Source: Sphingomonas sp. Leaf20 (GTDB taxonomy: Bacteria; Pseudomonadota; Alphaproteobacteria; Sphingomonadales; Sphingomonadaceae). From it: a stretch of 64,000 bases of DNA. The translations under genes were made by a program, and so were the position numbers. The notes beneath the pieces are model-generated. The model saw only the letters and a program-made list of their open reading frames with translations, did no database searches and was not told the DNA's origin. Shown one piece after another: positions 29,125 through 36,607 of this stretch; the first letter of the stretch is position 1, and each line of letters opens with the position of its first letter. Location of the stretch: NCBI RefSeq assembly GCF_001421535.1, contig NZ_LMKN01000008.1, positions 473,952 to 537,951 of the forward strand, read 5' to 3'.

Positions 29125-29982
29125 ATGGCTGAGCATCCGACCGGCATCCCGATCCAGCTCGAGCCGCTTGTCACGCGCGTGCTCGCGCCGAACGCGTCGC
29201 CCTATACCTTTACCGGCACACAGACCCACATCGTCGGTACGGCCGACGTTGCGGTGATCGACCCCGGCCCCGATGACTCCGCGCATCTCGACGCGCTCGA
29301 GCGCGTGATCGCCGGGCGCCGGGTCACCGCGATCGTTGTCACGCATCATCACCGCGACCACAGTCCTGCGACGCGGCCGCTTCAGGCCGCGACCGGCGCG
29401 CCGATCGTGGGCGCCGCGCCGTTCGGCCCGGACAAGGCCGGTGGCGAGGCTGCGTTCGATCCGCTGTATCGCCCCGATCGCGTCCTGGCGACGGGCGACC
29501 GGGTGAGCGGTGAGGGCTGGACGCTCGAGGCGCTCGCGACGCCGGGTCATACGTCCAACCATCTCGCCTTCGCGCTGCTCGAAACGGGGGCGTTGTTCTC
29601 GGGCGATCACGTCATGGGCTGGTCGACGACGGTCGTCGTTCCGCCCGATGGCGACATGACCGCCTATATGCGAAGCCTCGAACTGCTGATGCAGCGCGGC
29701 GACAGGGTGTATTATCCTGGGCATGGCGAGGTGATCGAGCGGCCGCAGCGGCTGGTCCGCGGGATGCTCGGGCACCGCAAGCAGCGCGAGGGGCAGATCC
29801 TGCGACTGCTGCGCGAGCGCGGCCGGACGGTCGGCGAGCTCGTCACGCAGATGTATGTCGGGCTGGATCCGAAACTGGTACCGGGGGCCAAGGGTTCGGT
29901 GCTCGCGCACCTGTATGACCTGCGTGGCCGCATGATGGTCGACGAGACGAGGGAGGGCGGCGCATGGCGGATCGCGGAGTGA
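29125..29982 (+). CDS. MBL-fold metallo-hydrolase (LACTB2-like)
   Basis: 285 aa metallo-beta-lactamase-fold hydrolase: THHHRDHSPA near 72-81 (metal-binding HxHxDH-type motif), TPGHTSNHLAF, FSGDHVMGWSTTVV with the bridging Asp, and YYPGHGEVIERP. A C-terminal winged-helix-like domain (about 220-285, REGQILRLLRERGRTVGELV) matches LACTB2/CPSF-like hydrolases, which act on RNA or thioesters. ATG 29125 is chosen; TTG 29095 would add ten poorly conserved residues. Overlaps the next gene by 19 bases. Confidence 0.87.
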   Translation: MAEHPTGIPIQLEPLVTRVLAPNASPYTFTGTQTHIVGTADVAVIDPGPDDSAHLDALERVIAGRRVTAIVVTHHHRDHSPATRPLQAATGAPIVGAAPFGPDKAGGEAAFDPLYRPDRVLATGDRVSGEGWTLEALATPGHTSNHLAFALLETGALFSGDHVMGWSTTVVVPPDGDMTAYMRSLELLMQRGDRVYYPGHGEVIERPQRLVRGMLGHRKQREGQILRLLRERGRTVGELVTQMYVGLDPKLVPGAKGSVLAHLYDLRGRMMVDETREGGAWRIAE

Positions 29983-30707
29983 ACGAGCCAGCCGGCGTGG
30001 CGCCGGTCCGGCAGCGTGGGGGCATAGGTGCGTTCCTCGCGAAGGCGGCAGGCGTCCTCGTCCTGCTTGCCCTCGCGGCGTTGATCGCGCTCTGGGGCGT
30101 GCAGCGTTATGTCGAGAGTCGGCTCACGCCGGATCCGACGACGATCGCGAGCGCAAGCCTCGAAGGGCTGCGCGAACAGAACAGGCTGTCGACCTTTGCC
30201 GCGCGGTTCGTCGCGGTCGTCACCTCGCGCCAATCGCAGCTTGGCTTCTCGACCGAGAAGACGCTGATCATGCCCGGCATGGTGCGGTACGATGTCGATC
30301 TCGCCAAACTGACGCAGCGTGACGTCACGTGGAACGCCGAGACGCGGACACTGGGCGTGCGGCTTCCCGCGGTCGAGATCGACGGGCCCCAGGTCGATCT
30401 GAACGCGCTGCGCGAATATAGCTCGGGCGGGTTGCTCGCGACGCTCACCGATGCGGAGAAGCGGCTCGATACCGCCAACCGTCGTGCGGGGCAGGTCGAA
30501 CTGATGCGCCAGGCGCGCGAGCCGGCGATGATCCGCCTCGCCCGCGACGCGACGCGGCGTGCGGTCGAGCGCAGCTTCGCGATGCCGCTGCGCGCGGCGG
30601 GCGTCGACGCGACCGTCACGGTGCGCTTTGCCGACGAACCCGTCGCGAATTCCGAACGATGGGATGCGTCGCGTTCGCTGCAGGACGTGCTAGGGAACCG
30701 CAACTAA
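29964..30707 (+). CDS. DUF4230 membrane-anchored protein
   Basis: 247 aa: a short cytoplasmic N-terminus, one membrane helix (about 24-46, FLAKAAGVLVLLALAALIALWGV), then a periplasmic domain with LSTFAARFVAVVTSRQSQLGFSTEKTLIMPGMVRYDVDLAKL, which fits DUF4230. The C-terminal third is helical and Arg-rich. Function unknown. It sits between the MBL hydrolase and nadA, and nadA starts 15 bases after its stop. Confidence 0.78.
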   Translation: MADRGVNEPAGVAPVRQRGGIGAFLAKAAGVLVLLALAALIALWGVQRYVESRLTPDPTTIASASLEGLREQNRLSTFAARFVAVVTSRQSQLGFSTEKTLIMPGMVRYDVDLAKLTQRDVTWNAETRTLGVRLPAVEIDGPQVDLNALREYSSGGLLATLTDAEKRLDTANRRAGQVELMRQAREPAMIRLARDATRRAVERSFAMPLRAAGVDATVTVRFADEPVANSERWDASRSLQDVLGNRN

Positions 30708-30721
30708 ACCGGGATACGACC

Positions 30722-31720
30722 ATGGAACTTCAGCAAAACCTTGCGGGCATCGACATTCGGGCCGAGATCGAACGCCTCCGCAAGGAGAAGAACGCGATCA
30801 TCCTCGCGCATTATTACCAGAAGCCCGAATTGCAGGACATCGCCGATTTCGTCGGCGACAGCCTCGACCTGTCGCGCAAGGCGGCGGCGACCGACGCGGA
30901 CGTGATCGCGTTCTGCGGCGTGCGCTTCATGGCCGAGACCGCCAAGATCCTGTCCCCCGACAAGACCGTGGTGCTGCCCGACATGGATGCGGGGTGCAGC
31001 CTCGAGGACAGTTGCCCGCCCGAGCAGTTCGCCGCGTTCCGCGCCAAGCACCCCGATCACATCGCGCTGACGTACATCAACTGTTCCACCGAGGTGAAGG
31101 CGCTGTCCGACATCATCGTGACGTCGTCGTCGGCGGAGACGATCCTCGCGCAGTTGCCCAAGGACCAGAAGATCATTTTTGGTCCCGATCGCAATCTCGG
31201 CGGGTATCTGGTGCGCAAGACCGGGCGCGAGATGCTGCTGTGGCCGGGCGTGTGCATCGTCCACGAGGCGTTCAGCGAGACCGAACTGCTCAAGCTCAAG
31301 GCCGCCAATCCCGGCGCACCGATCGTCGCGCATCCCGAATGCCCGCCGATCATCCTCGACCACGCCGATTATGTCGGCTCGACGCGCGGTATTCTCGATT
31401 ATGCGATCGCGATGCCCGGCGACACGCTGATCGTCGCGACCGAGCCGCACATCATCCACCAGATGGAGAAGGCGCTGCCGAACAAGCGCTTCATCGGGGC
31501 GCCGGGTGCGGACGGCAACTGCAACTGCAACATCTGCCCGTACATGGCGCTCAACACGATGGAAAAGCTGTACGTCGCGCTGCGCGACCTGTCGCCGCGG
31601 ATCGAGATCGAGCAAAGCCTCAGGCTGCGTGCGAAGACGAGTCTCGATGCGATGCTGGCGATGGCGTCCAACACCGTCGGCAAGGGCGATCTCGGCCCTG
31701 CGACGGTGACGGGCGACTGA
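30722..31720 (+). CDS. nadA: Quinolinate synthase
   Basis: 332 aa [4Fe-4S] enzyme condensing iminoaspartate and dihydroxyacetone phosphate into quinolinate for NAD synthesis. Seen: IILAHYYQKPELQDIADFVGDS near 26-47, CGVRFMAETAKIL, DMDAGCSLEDSCP with C92, INCSTEVKA, and NCNCNICPYMALNTM near the C-terminus; three conserved Cys bind the cluster. No aspartate oxidase (nadB) is in the window; nadC follows nearby. The stop directly abuts the stop of a 51-aa minus-strand gene. Confidence 0.97.
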   Translation: MELQQNLAGIDIRAEIERLRKEKNAIILAHYYQKPELQDIADFVGDSLDLSRKAAATDADVIAFCGVRFMAETAKILSPDKTVVLPDMDAGCSLEDSCPPEQFAAFRAKHPDHIALTYINCSTEVKALSDIIVTSSSAETILAQLPKDQKIIFGPDRNLGGYLVRKTGREMLLWPGVCIVHEAFSETELLKLKAANPGAPIVAHPECPPIILDHADYVGSTRGILDYAIAMPGDTLIVATEPHIIHQMEKALPNKRFIGAPGADGNCNCNICPYMALNTMEKLYVALRDLSPRIEIEQSLRLRAKTSLDAMLAMASNTVGKGDLGPATVTGD

Positions 31721-31876
31721 TCAGGCCTGCTGCGGATCGTCGGCCTGCGTGATGCCGGCGATCGCCTCATCGATATGGATCGCGGCGAGCGGCAGGCCGA
31801 TCGCGTCGGCGAGCGCCAGCGCTTCGGTGAGCAGGGAGACGAGTCGCGCGGTTTGGGTAAGCGTATCCGACGGCAT
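31721..31876 (-). CDS. 51-aa hypothetical protein abutting nadA
   Basis: A complete minus-strand frame whose stop lies directly next to the nadA stop. The product MPSDTLTQTARLVSLLTEAL then ALADAIGLPLAAIHIDEAIAG is an even amphipathic helical protein of normal composition. GGAA sits about 6 bases before the ATG. I do not recognise a named family. Clean codon use and a plausible ribosome-binding site support it; the short length limits confidence. Confidence 0.55.
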   Translation of the reverse strand: MPSDTLTQTARLVSLLTEALALADAIGLPLAAIHIDEAIAGITQADDPQQA

Positions 31877-32019
31877 TGCGGTTCCTGATGTTCAGCGTCG
31901 ATTCCGCCCGGCGCCGGGATCATGATATGCCCTATTTATTGTACGATTAATACCGTCCCTTCCGGTGACCGCGCGGTGCGGCAAACGCGGGATCGGCACG
32001 GTGAAACCAGGATCAGATC

Positions 32020-32862
32020 ATGACCGAATTGTCGGGCTTCGACATCGCCACCTTCGTGGCGGCAACGCTGGCAGAAGATCTCGGCACCGTCGGCGACATC
32101 ACGTCGGCGGCGGTGATCCCCGAGCAGGCGCGGTTCGCGGGGGTGATGGACAGCCGCGACGCGATCGTCGTCGCGGGGCTCGACCTCGCCGACGCGTTCT
32201 TCCGTGCGCTCGACCGCGACGTGCGGATCACGCATCTGGTCGAGGACGGGCAGGCGGTTCCGGCGGGAACGCAGCTCATGCGGCTCGAGGGAAGCGCGCG
32301 CGCGATGCTCACCGCGGAGCGCTCGGCGCTGAACACCGTGCAGCATCTTTCCGGGATCGCGACGATGACGCGCGCCTATGTCGAGGCGATGCACGGAACC
32401 GGCGCGATCCTGCTCGACACCCGCAAGACGATTCCCGGGCTGCGCGTGCTCGAAAAATACGCGACGCGGATGGGCGGCGCGAAGAACCACCGCATGGGTC
32501 TGTGGGACGCGGCGATGATCAAGGACAACCATGTCGCGGTCGCCGGCGATGTCGGCGAAGCGGTCCGCCGCGCCAGGGCGGCGGGGATCGCGCAGATCAT
32601 CGTCGAGGTCGACCGGGTCGACCAGATCGAGCCTGCGCTGTCCGCCGGTGCGACGCATCTCCTGCTCGACAACATGCCGCCGGCAATCCTGCGCGGTGCG
32701 GTGGCGCTCGTCGACGGGCGCGTGCCGACCGAGGCATCGGGGGGCGTATCGCTGGAGACGATCCGCGCGATCGCGGAGACGGGGGTCACCTATGTCTCGG
32801 TCGGGCGGCTCACCCAGTCCGCGCCGGCGGCCGATATCGGCCTCGATTTCGCCCCGCTCTGA
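32020..32862 (+). CDS. nadC: Nicotinate-nucleotide diphosphorylase (carboxylating)
   Basis: 280 aa quinolinate phosphoribosyltransferase, the step after NadA. Conserved: LAEDLGTVGDITSAAVIP near 14-31, ERSALNTVQHLSGIATMT, LDTRKTIPGLRVLEKYA, GGAKNHRMGLWDAAMIKDNH and a C-terminal GVTYVSVGRLTQSAPAADIGLDF. Its ATG begins 300 bases after the nadA stop, with the small minus-strand gene between, so it has its own promoter. Confidence 0.96.
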   Translation: MTELSGFDIATFVAATLAEDLGTVGDITSAAVIPEQARFAGVMDSRDAIVVAGLDLADAFFRALDRDVRITHLVEDGQAVPAGTQLMRLEGSARAMLTAERSALNTVQHLSGIATMTRAYVEAMHGTGAILLDTRKTIPGLRVLEKYATRMGGAKNHRMGLWDAAMIKDNHVAVAGDVGEAVRRARAAGIAQIIVEVDRVDQIEPALSAGATHLLLDNMPPAILRGAVALVDGRVPTEASGGVSLETIRAIAETGVTYVSVGRLTQSAPAADIGLDFAPL

Positions 32863-32952
32863 TCCCCGGCGCCCGGACCCGCTTTGACGTTTGCGTATCG
32901 TGCCGCAGCGAGTAGCGTGCGGCCGAAGTTTTGACGAACCGATAGGGTGAAG

Positions 32953-33384
32953 ATGCGTCCGAAATCCGTGGTCCTGGCCGAACGGCTCTATCTGGCGTCG
33001 ATCGCGATCCTCGTCCTCATCAGCGTGCTGACCTGGGACGCGGCGGTTGCGCAGGGCGGCGTGATCCTCGCCGGCGGCGTGACCGCGTTCGGGATCGGAC
33101 TGTCGTTGCTGCTGCTGATCCTGACGACGCGCAAGGCCAGCCGCATCGCGCTCTGGCTGCTGATCGCACTGACCGCGCTCGGCGCGCTCGGGGTGGCGGT
33201 GCAGGTCAGCAACGGGATCCTCGCGACGGGCCTCAATGGCGTGCTGACGATCGTCCAGCTCGTCCTCACGCTCATCCCCATCGTATTGCTGTTCCGCCCG
33301 CGCGCACGCGCCTGGTTCGCGGACATGGCGTACCGCGACGACGACTATGAGGGCGATGTCGATGATGCGGAGCGCGAGGCATGA
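32953..33384 (+). CDS. Hypothetical four-helix membrane protein
   Basis: 143 aa with hydrophobic segments at about 13-29, 36-56, 66-82 and 93-112, then a cytoplasmic-looking tail with acidic residues (YRDDDYEGDVDDAEREA). AGGG lies about 5 bases before ATG 32953. No named family. The stop overlaps the start of the RNase T2 gene by 4 bases, so the two are probably cotranslated. Confidence 0.75.
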   Translation: MRPKSVVLAERLYLASIAILVLISVLTWDAAVAQGGVILAGGVTAFGIGLSLLLLILTTRKASRIALWLLIALTALGALGVAVQVSNGILATGLNGVLTIVQLVLTLIPIVLLFRPRARAWFADMAYRDDDYEGDVDDAEREA

Positions 33385-34109
33385 TCCGCGCCTCGAACAC
33401 GATGCTGCGCGCGGCGCTGGCGCTTGCGACGGGATTGCCCGGTGTCGCGGTCGGACAGGCCTATAGCTGTTCGGTCCCCGGCGGGATCGAGCGGGTCCGT
33501 CCCGATCTTCCGTCCGAGCGCGAACCGGCGCGCGTCATGCCCGTGGCGAGCTACACGCTCGCGATTACCTGGGCGCCGCAATATTGCCGCGACAATGGCG
33601 ATCGTCCGGGGTCGGCATTCCAGTGCGGCGCGGGCAACCGGTTCGGCTTCACGCTTCACGGCCTGTGGCCGGACGGCGCGGGCAGGACCTGGCCGCAATA
33701 TTGCGCCGCGACGGCGATCGTGCCGCAGGCCGTCATCAAGCGGCAACTCTGTTCGACGCCCTCCGCGCAGCTGATCCAGCACGAATGGGCCAAGCACGGG
33801 ACGTGCATGCCGGGATACCAACCGGCGCGCTATTTTCGCCAGTCGAGCAGTCTCTACGCTCGCCTGCGCTATCCCGACATGGACGCGCTGTCGCGCACGC
33901 CGATGACCGCGGGACGACTGGCGAGCGCGATGGCCAGCGCCAATCCCGGTCTCGAGGCAAGCATGATACGCGTCACGGCCACCCGGCAGGGGTGGCTCGA
34001 CGAGCTCTGGATCTGCCTCGACACGCGGTTCCGCTATCGTCGCTGCCCGGCGCATGCGGGCGGTGTGACGAGCGGCACCGCGATCAAGATCTGGCGCGGC
34101 GGCCGCTGA
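33381..34109 (+). CDS. Periplasmic ribonuclease T2 family protein
   Basis: 242 aa. An N-terminal signal peptide (MLRAALALATGLPGVAVG, cleavage near 26) precedes the RNase T2 fold with CAS I FTLHGLWP (catalytic H93) and CAS II HEWAKHGTC (H134, E135, K138, H139). Several Cys can form the family disulfides. Likely an RNA-scavenging endonuclease in the periplasm, like E. coli RNase I. The start overlaps the upstream membrane-protein stop. Confidence 0.92.
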   Translation: MIRASNTMLRAALALATGLPGVAVGQAYSCSVPGGIERVRPDLPSEREPARVMPVASYTLAITWAPQYCRDNGDRPGSAFQCGAGNRFGFTLHGLWPDGAGRTWPQYCAATAIVPQAVIKRQLCSTPSAQLIQHEWAKHGTCMPGYQPARYFRQSSSLYARLRYPDMDALSRTPMTAGRLASAMASANPGLEASMIRVTATRQGWLDELWICLDTRFRYRRCPAHAGGVTSGTAIKIWRGGR

Positions 34110-34126
34110 CCCGGCGCGGGCCGGGT

Positions 34127-34552
34127 TCAGCCCGACAGCGTGACGGTCGACGGATGATGCTTGTCGAGATGCCGCTTGATGATCTTCAGATTGCGCGTGT
34201 TCGAGCGAAAATACAGGTCGGCAGCGTCGCCGACGAACGGGATGAACCCCAATACGGCGTCGAAGCCGACATTGCCCATCATCCGCGCGATCTGGAATTT
34301 CGAGAGGCCAAGGTTGCGCGCCTCCCAGACGAGCCAGCTGCCCATCGCGGCGGCGATCAGGTCGCCGACCACCGGGATCAGCCCGACGATAAAATCGAGC
34401 CCGACGGGACGGTTGAGCCCCGGCAGGATGAACGCGCGTTCGAGGATGCGCTCGAGCGCCTCGACACGCTGTCGGACAGCCGCCGGATCGCGGCCCAGCG
34501 GAAGCGTAGCGGCAAGCTGCGCGGGATCGAAACGGGACGCTGTGTTGGTCAT
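34127..34552 (-). CDS. DUF4112 family protein
   Basis: 141 aa; the diagnostic region is DFIVGLIPVVGDLIAAAMGSWLVWEARNLGLSKFQIARMMGNV, then DAVLGFIPFVGDAADLYFRSNTRN, with two matching (G)-IP-VGD elements. Possibly membrane-associated. Function unknown. It lies 5 bases before the solute-binding protein stop on the same strand. Confidence 0.85.
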   Translation of the reverse strand: MTNTASRFDPAQLAATLPLGRDPAAVRQRVEALERILERAFILPGLNRPVGLDFIVGLIPVVGDLIAAAMGSWLVWEARNLGLSKFQIARMMGNVGFDAVLGFIPFVGDAADLYFRSNTRNLKIIKRHLDKHHPSTVTLSG

Positions 34553-34557
34553 ATGTA

Positions 34558-36009
34558 TCAGTTGGTGTCGGTACGCAGCCGGTTCAACGGGTGCCAGGCG
34601 CGACTATTCGCCTGCCACTGCGCGAGCCGCGCCGCGACCAGCGACCAGCGGAGTGGCCGCGCGAGCGGGATGAACGGGACATCCTCGTTGACCGCCGCAT
34701 CCGCCTCCGCGATCCGCTGGCTGCGCGTCGCGAGCGTCGGTGCCTGACGCGCCGCCTCGACCGCCGCGCTTGCCGCCTCGCCGCAGGGCGCGCACGCGGT
34801 CGCGAGGTACCAGCGTGCGCTGTCATACGGCGCCACCGCGTCGACGAGCTTGAGATCGGCGGCGGCGTCCATCGGCACGCGCTCCGGCGTGATGCCGATC
34901 GCGTAGAGCGCCGCGCCGATGTGCGCATAGAGCAAGGTCGCGCCAGGACCCGCGGGGAGCGCGATACGCAGGCGGATCGGTGCGCCGCCGTTCTCGCTCG
35001 CCCAGGCGGCGACGCGCTGACGTGCGCCGACGCGGCGCTCGTCCTGCGTCAGCAGCGTCCAGGCGGGGACCTGCGGCAGCCCCGCCGAATCGAGCGGATC
35101 GGGGAGGATGCGATCCGCTGGCTCCCAGTTCGGCGCGATCGCGGATGTCAGCGCGACGCGATCGATCGCCTGTGCCAGCGCGGACCGGCTGGCAGGCGTC
35201 GCGAGGAAGCCGCTGCGGGATATGATCGCGAGTCCGAACAGGCCCACCGCGGGATCGACGCGGATCGAAGCCGGCGCGATGTCCGTCGTCGCGAGCAGTG
35301 GCCAGTCGGCAAAGCTGCCGCCGCTCACCATGTCCGAGTCGCGCGCGGCAAAGCGCGCGATCGCCCGCGCCGCGCGCTCACCGATCAGCCGGACGTCGCG
35401 CTCGGGTTCCTCTTCCCGCTGGTCCTCCGGATCGGCGCGATTGGGGTCATAGGCGGGGCGCAGCAACGGTGCGGTGCCGAACGCGGCGACGCGGAACGGT
35501 CCACTGCCGCCGCTCGGACGCACGCGCAACAGCGCGAGTTCTGGTTGCGCGAACAGCTTCAGCAGGTCGGGGCGCGGCCGGTTGAGCCTGACCTCGATGA
35601 CCTGCGGCGTCATCACGACGATCTCGTCCACCGCGGTCAGGAAGGGGGCGAGCGGGTTGCGCGACCCGCGCGCCATCTGGCGGTCGAGCAGCCCGACGAC
35701 CTGGTTCGCGGTCACCGGCGTGCCGTCGCCCCACTGGCCTTCGCGCAGACGGAAGATGTAGCTCATGCCGCCGTCGATCACGATCCAGCGCTCGGCAAGA
35801 CCGGGCTCGATCTGACCCGCGGCGTCGAACCGGACGAGTCCCTGCGCGGTCGCGTCGATCAGCAGCCGGTCGGGCGTACCAAGCGGCGTGCGGCTGGCGT
35901 CTGCCACGCGCGGCGGTTCGCCGATCGCGCTGACGACCACGGTGCCGATGTCGAGCCGGCGATTGCACGCCGCCGGCGCGAGCAGGACGAGCGCGGCCAG
36001 CGCGGACAT
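34558..36009 (-). CDS. ABC transporter solute-binding lipoprotein (SBP family 5, peptide/nickel type)
   Basis: 483 aa. Signal sequence MSALAALVLLAPAAC with lipobox LAPAAC and lipidated C15; then the family-5 pattern, including ATAQGLVRFDAAGQIEPGLAERWIV and YIFRLREGQWGDGTPVTANQVVGLLDRQM near 70-110. No permease or ATPase gene is adjacent. The ATG lies 2 bases after the encoded CCA of tRNA-Leu, leaving no room for a ribosome-binding site except inside the tRNA; a leaderless mRNA after tRNA 3' processing is possible. The frame continues upstream through the tRNA, which I excluded. Confidence 0.75.
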   Translation of the reverse strand: MSALAALVLLAPAACNRRLDIGTVVVSAIGEPPRVADASRTPLGTPDRLLIDATAQGLVRFDAAGQIEPGLAERWIVIDGGMSYIFRLREGQWGDGTPVTANQVVGLLDRQMARGSRNPLAPFLTAVDEIVVMTPQVIEVRLNRPRPDLLKLFAQPELALLRVRPSGGSGPFRVAAFGTAPLLRPAYDPNRADPEDQREEEPERDVRLIGERAARAIARFAARDSDMVSGGSFADWPLLATTDIAPASIRVDPAVGLFGLAIISRSGFLATPASRSALAQAIDRVALTSAIAPNWEPADRILPDPLDSAGLPQVPAWTLLTQDERRVGARQRVAAWASENGGAPIRLRIALPAGPGATLLYAHIGAALYAIGITPERVPMDAAADLKLVDAVAPYDSARWYLATACAPCGEAASAAVEAARQAPTLATRSQRIAEADAAVNEDVPFIPLARPLRWSLVAARLAQWQANSRAWHPLNRLRTDTN

Positions 36010-36011
36010 GG

Positions 36012-36095
36012 TGGTGCGGACGGCGGGACTCGAACCCGCACTCCAGGGGAGGGAGATTTTAAGTCTCCTGCGTCTACCGGTTTCGCCACGTCCGC
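36012..36095 (-). tRNA. tRNA-Leu (anticodon TAA)
   Basis: 84 nt including encoded CCA. The acceptor stem GCGGACG (at 36095-36089) pairs with CGTCCGC. Anticodon stem GGAGA/TCTCC carries loop CTTAAAA (anticodon TAA), a class II variable arm CTCC-CCT-GGAG, and T arm GCGGG-TTCGAGT-CCCGC. The CCA end is 2 bases from the start codon of the next gene. Confidence 0.97.
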
Positions 36096-36193
36096 ACACA
36101 AATATCAGAAAGACGAGGCGGCGCGCAGGGTCAACCCATGGCGAACGCGAATTCGCGCCGCGTCGTCCGGCGAATCGCCCTGCGGTCCCGATA

Positions 36194-36475
36194 TCAGTCG
36201 ACGTTGAGCCGCGAGCGCATTTCCTTGCCGGGCTTGAAATAGGGGACGCGCTTGGCGCCGACCTCGACGACTTCGCCGGTCCGGGGGTTGCGCCCCGTCC
36301 TCGCATCGCGTGCGCGCGTCGAAAATGCGCCAAAGCCGCGGAGCTCGACTCGGCCATCGGCAGCGAGTCGCTTTGAAATCTCGTCGAAAAAGCACGAAAC
36401 GATCAGTTCGACTTCGCGTGCTTCGAGGTCCGGATGTGCATCCGTCAGTTTCTGGACCAGTTCGGATCGTATCAT
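36194..36475 (-). CDS. ihfB: Integration host factor subunit beta
   Basis: 93 aa HU/IHF-family DNA-bending protein: [20 protein letters not shown], then [27 protein letters not shown] with the conserved beta arm, and [17 protein letters not shown]. Order and strand downstream of rpsA match the usual rpsA-ihfB arrangement. A terminator between them suggests ihfB can also be expressed separately. GTATC ATG start; the upstream in-frame extension has no conserved character. Confidence 0.95.
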   Translation of the reverse strand: MIRSELVQKLTDAHPDLEAREVELIVSCFFDEISKRLAADGRVELRGFGAFSTRARDARTGRNPRTGEVVEVGAKRVPYFKPGKEMRSRLNVD

Positions 36476-36555
36476 TGTCGAGAGCCCCCGCCCATAAAAT
36501 GCAAAAAACTGATCTAGGTCAGTAAAAGGGGCGATAGCACCAATTGGTCTGGTGT

Positions 36556-36602
36556 CAAAAAGCAAAAGGGACCGAAATGCATCAACGCATCCCGGTCCCC
36601 TT
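36556..36602 (-). terminator. Intrinsic terminator after rpsA
   Basis: On the minus strand GGGACCG pairs with CGGTCCC (plus-strand 36568-36574 and 36593-36599); an inner ATGC/GCAT extends the structure, and the stem is followed by TTTTGCTTTTT. It begins 5 bases after the rpsA stop. Confidence 0.78.
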
Positions 36603-36607
36603 CTGCC

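Noticed and set aside
36010..36357. N-terminal extension of the solute-binding protein through tRNA-Leu
   Set aside because: The tRNA folds perfectly on this strand, so the in-frame extension is fortuitous; a lipoprotein signal begins at 36009.
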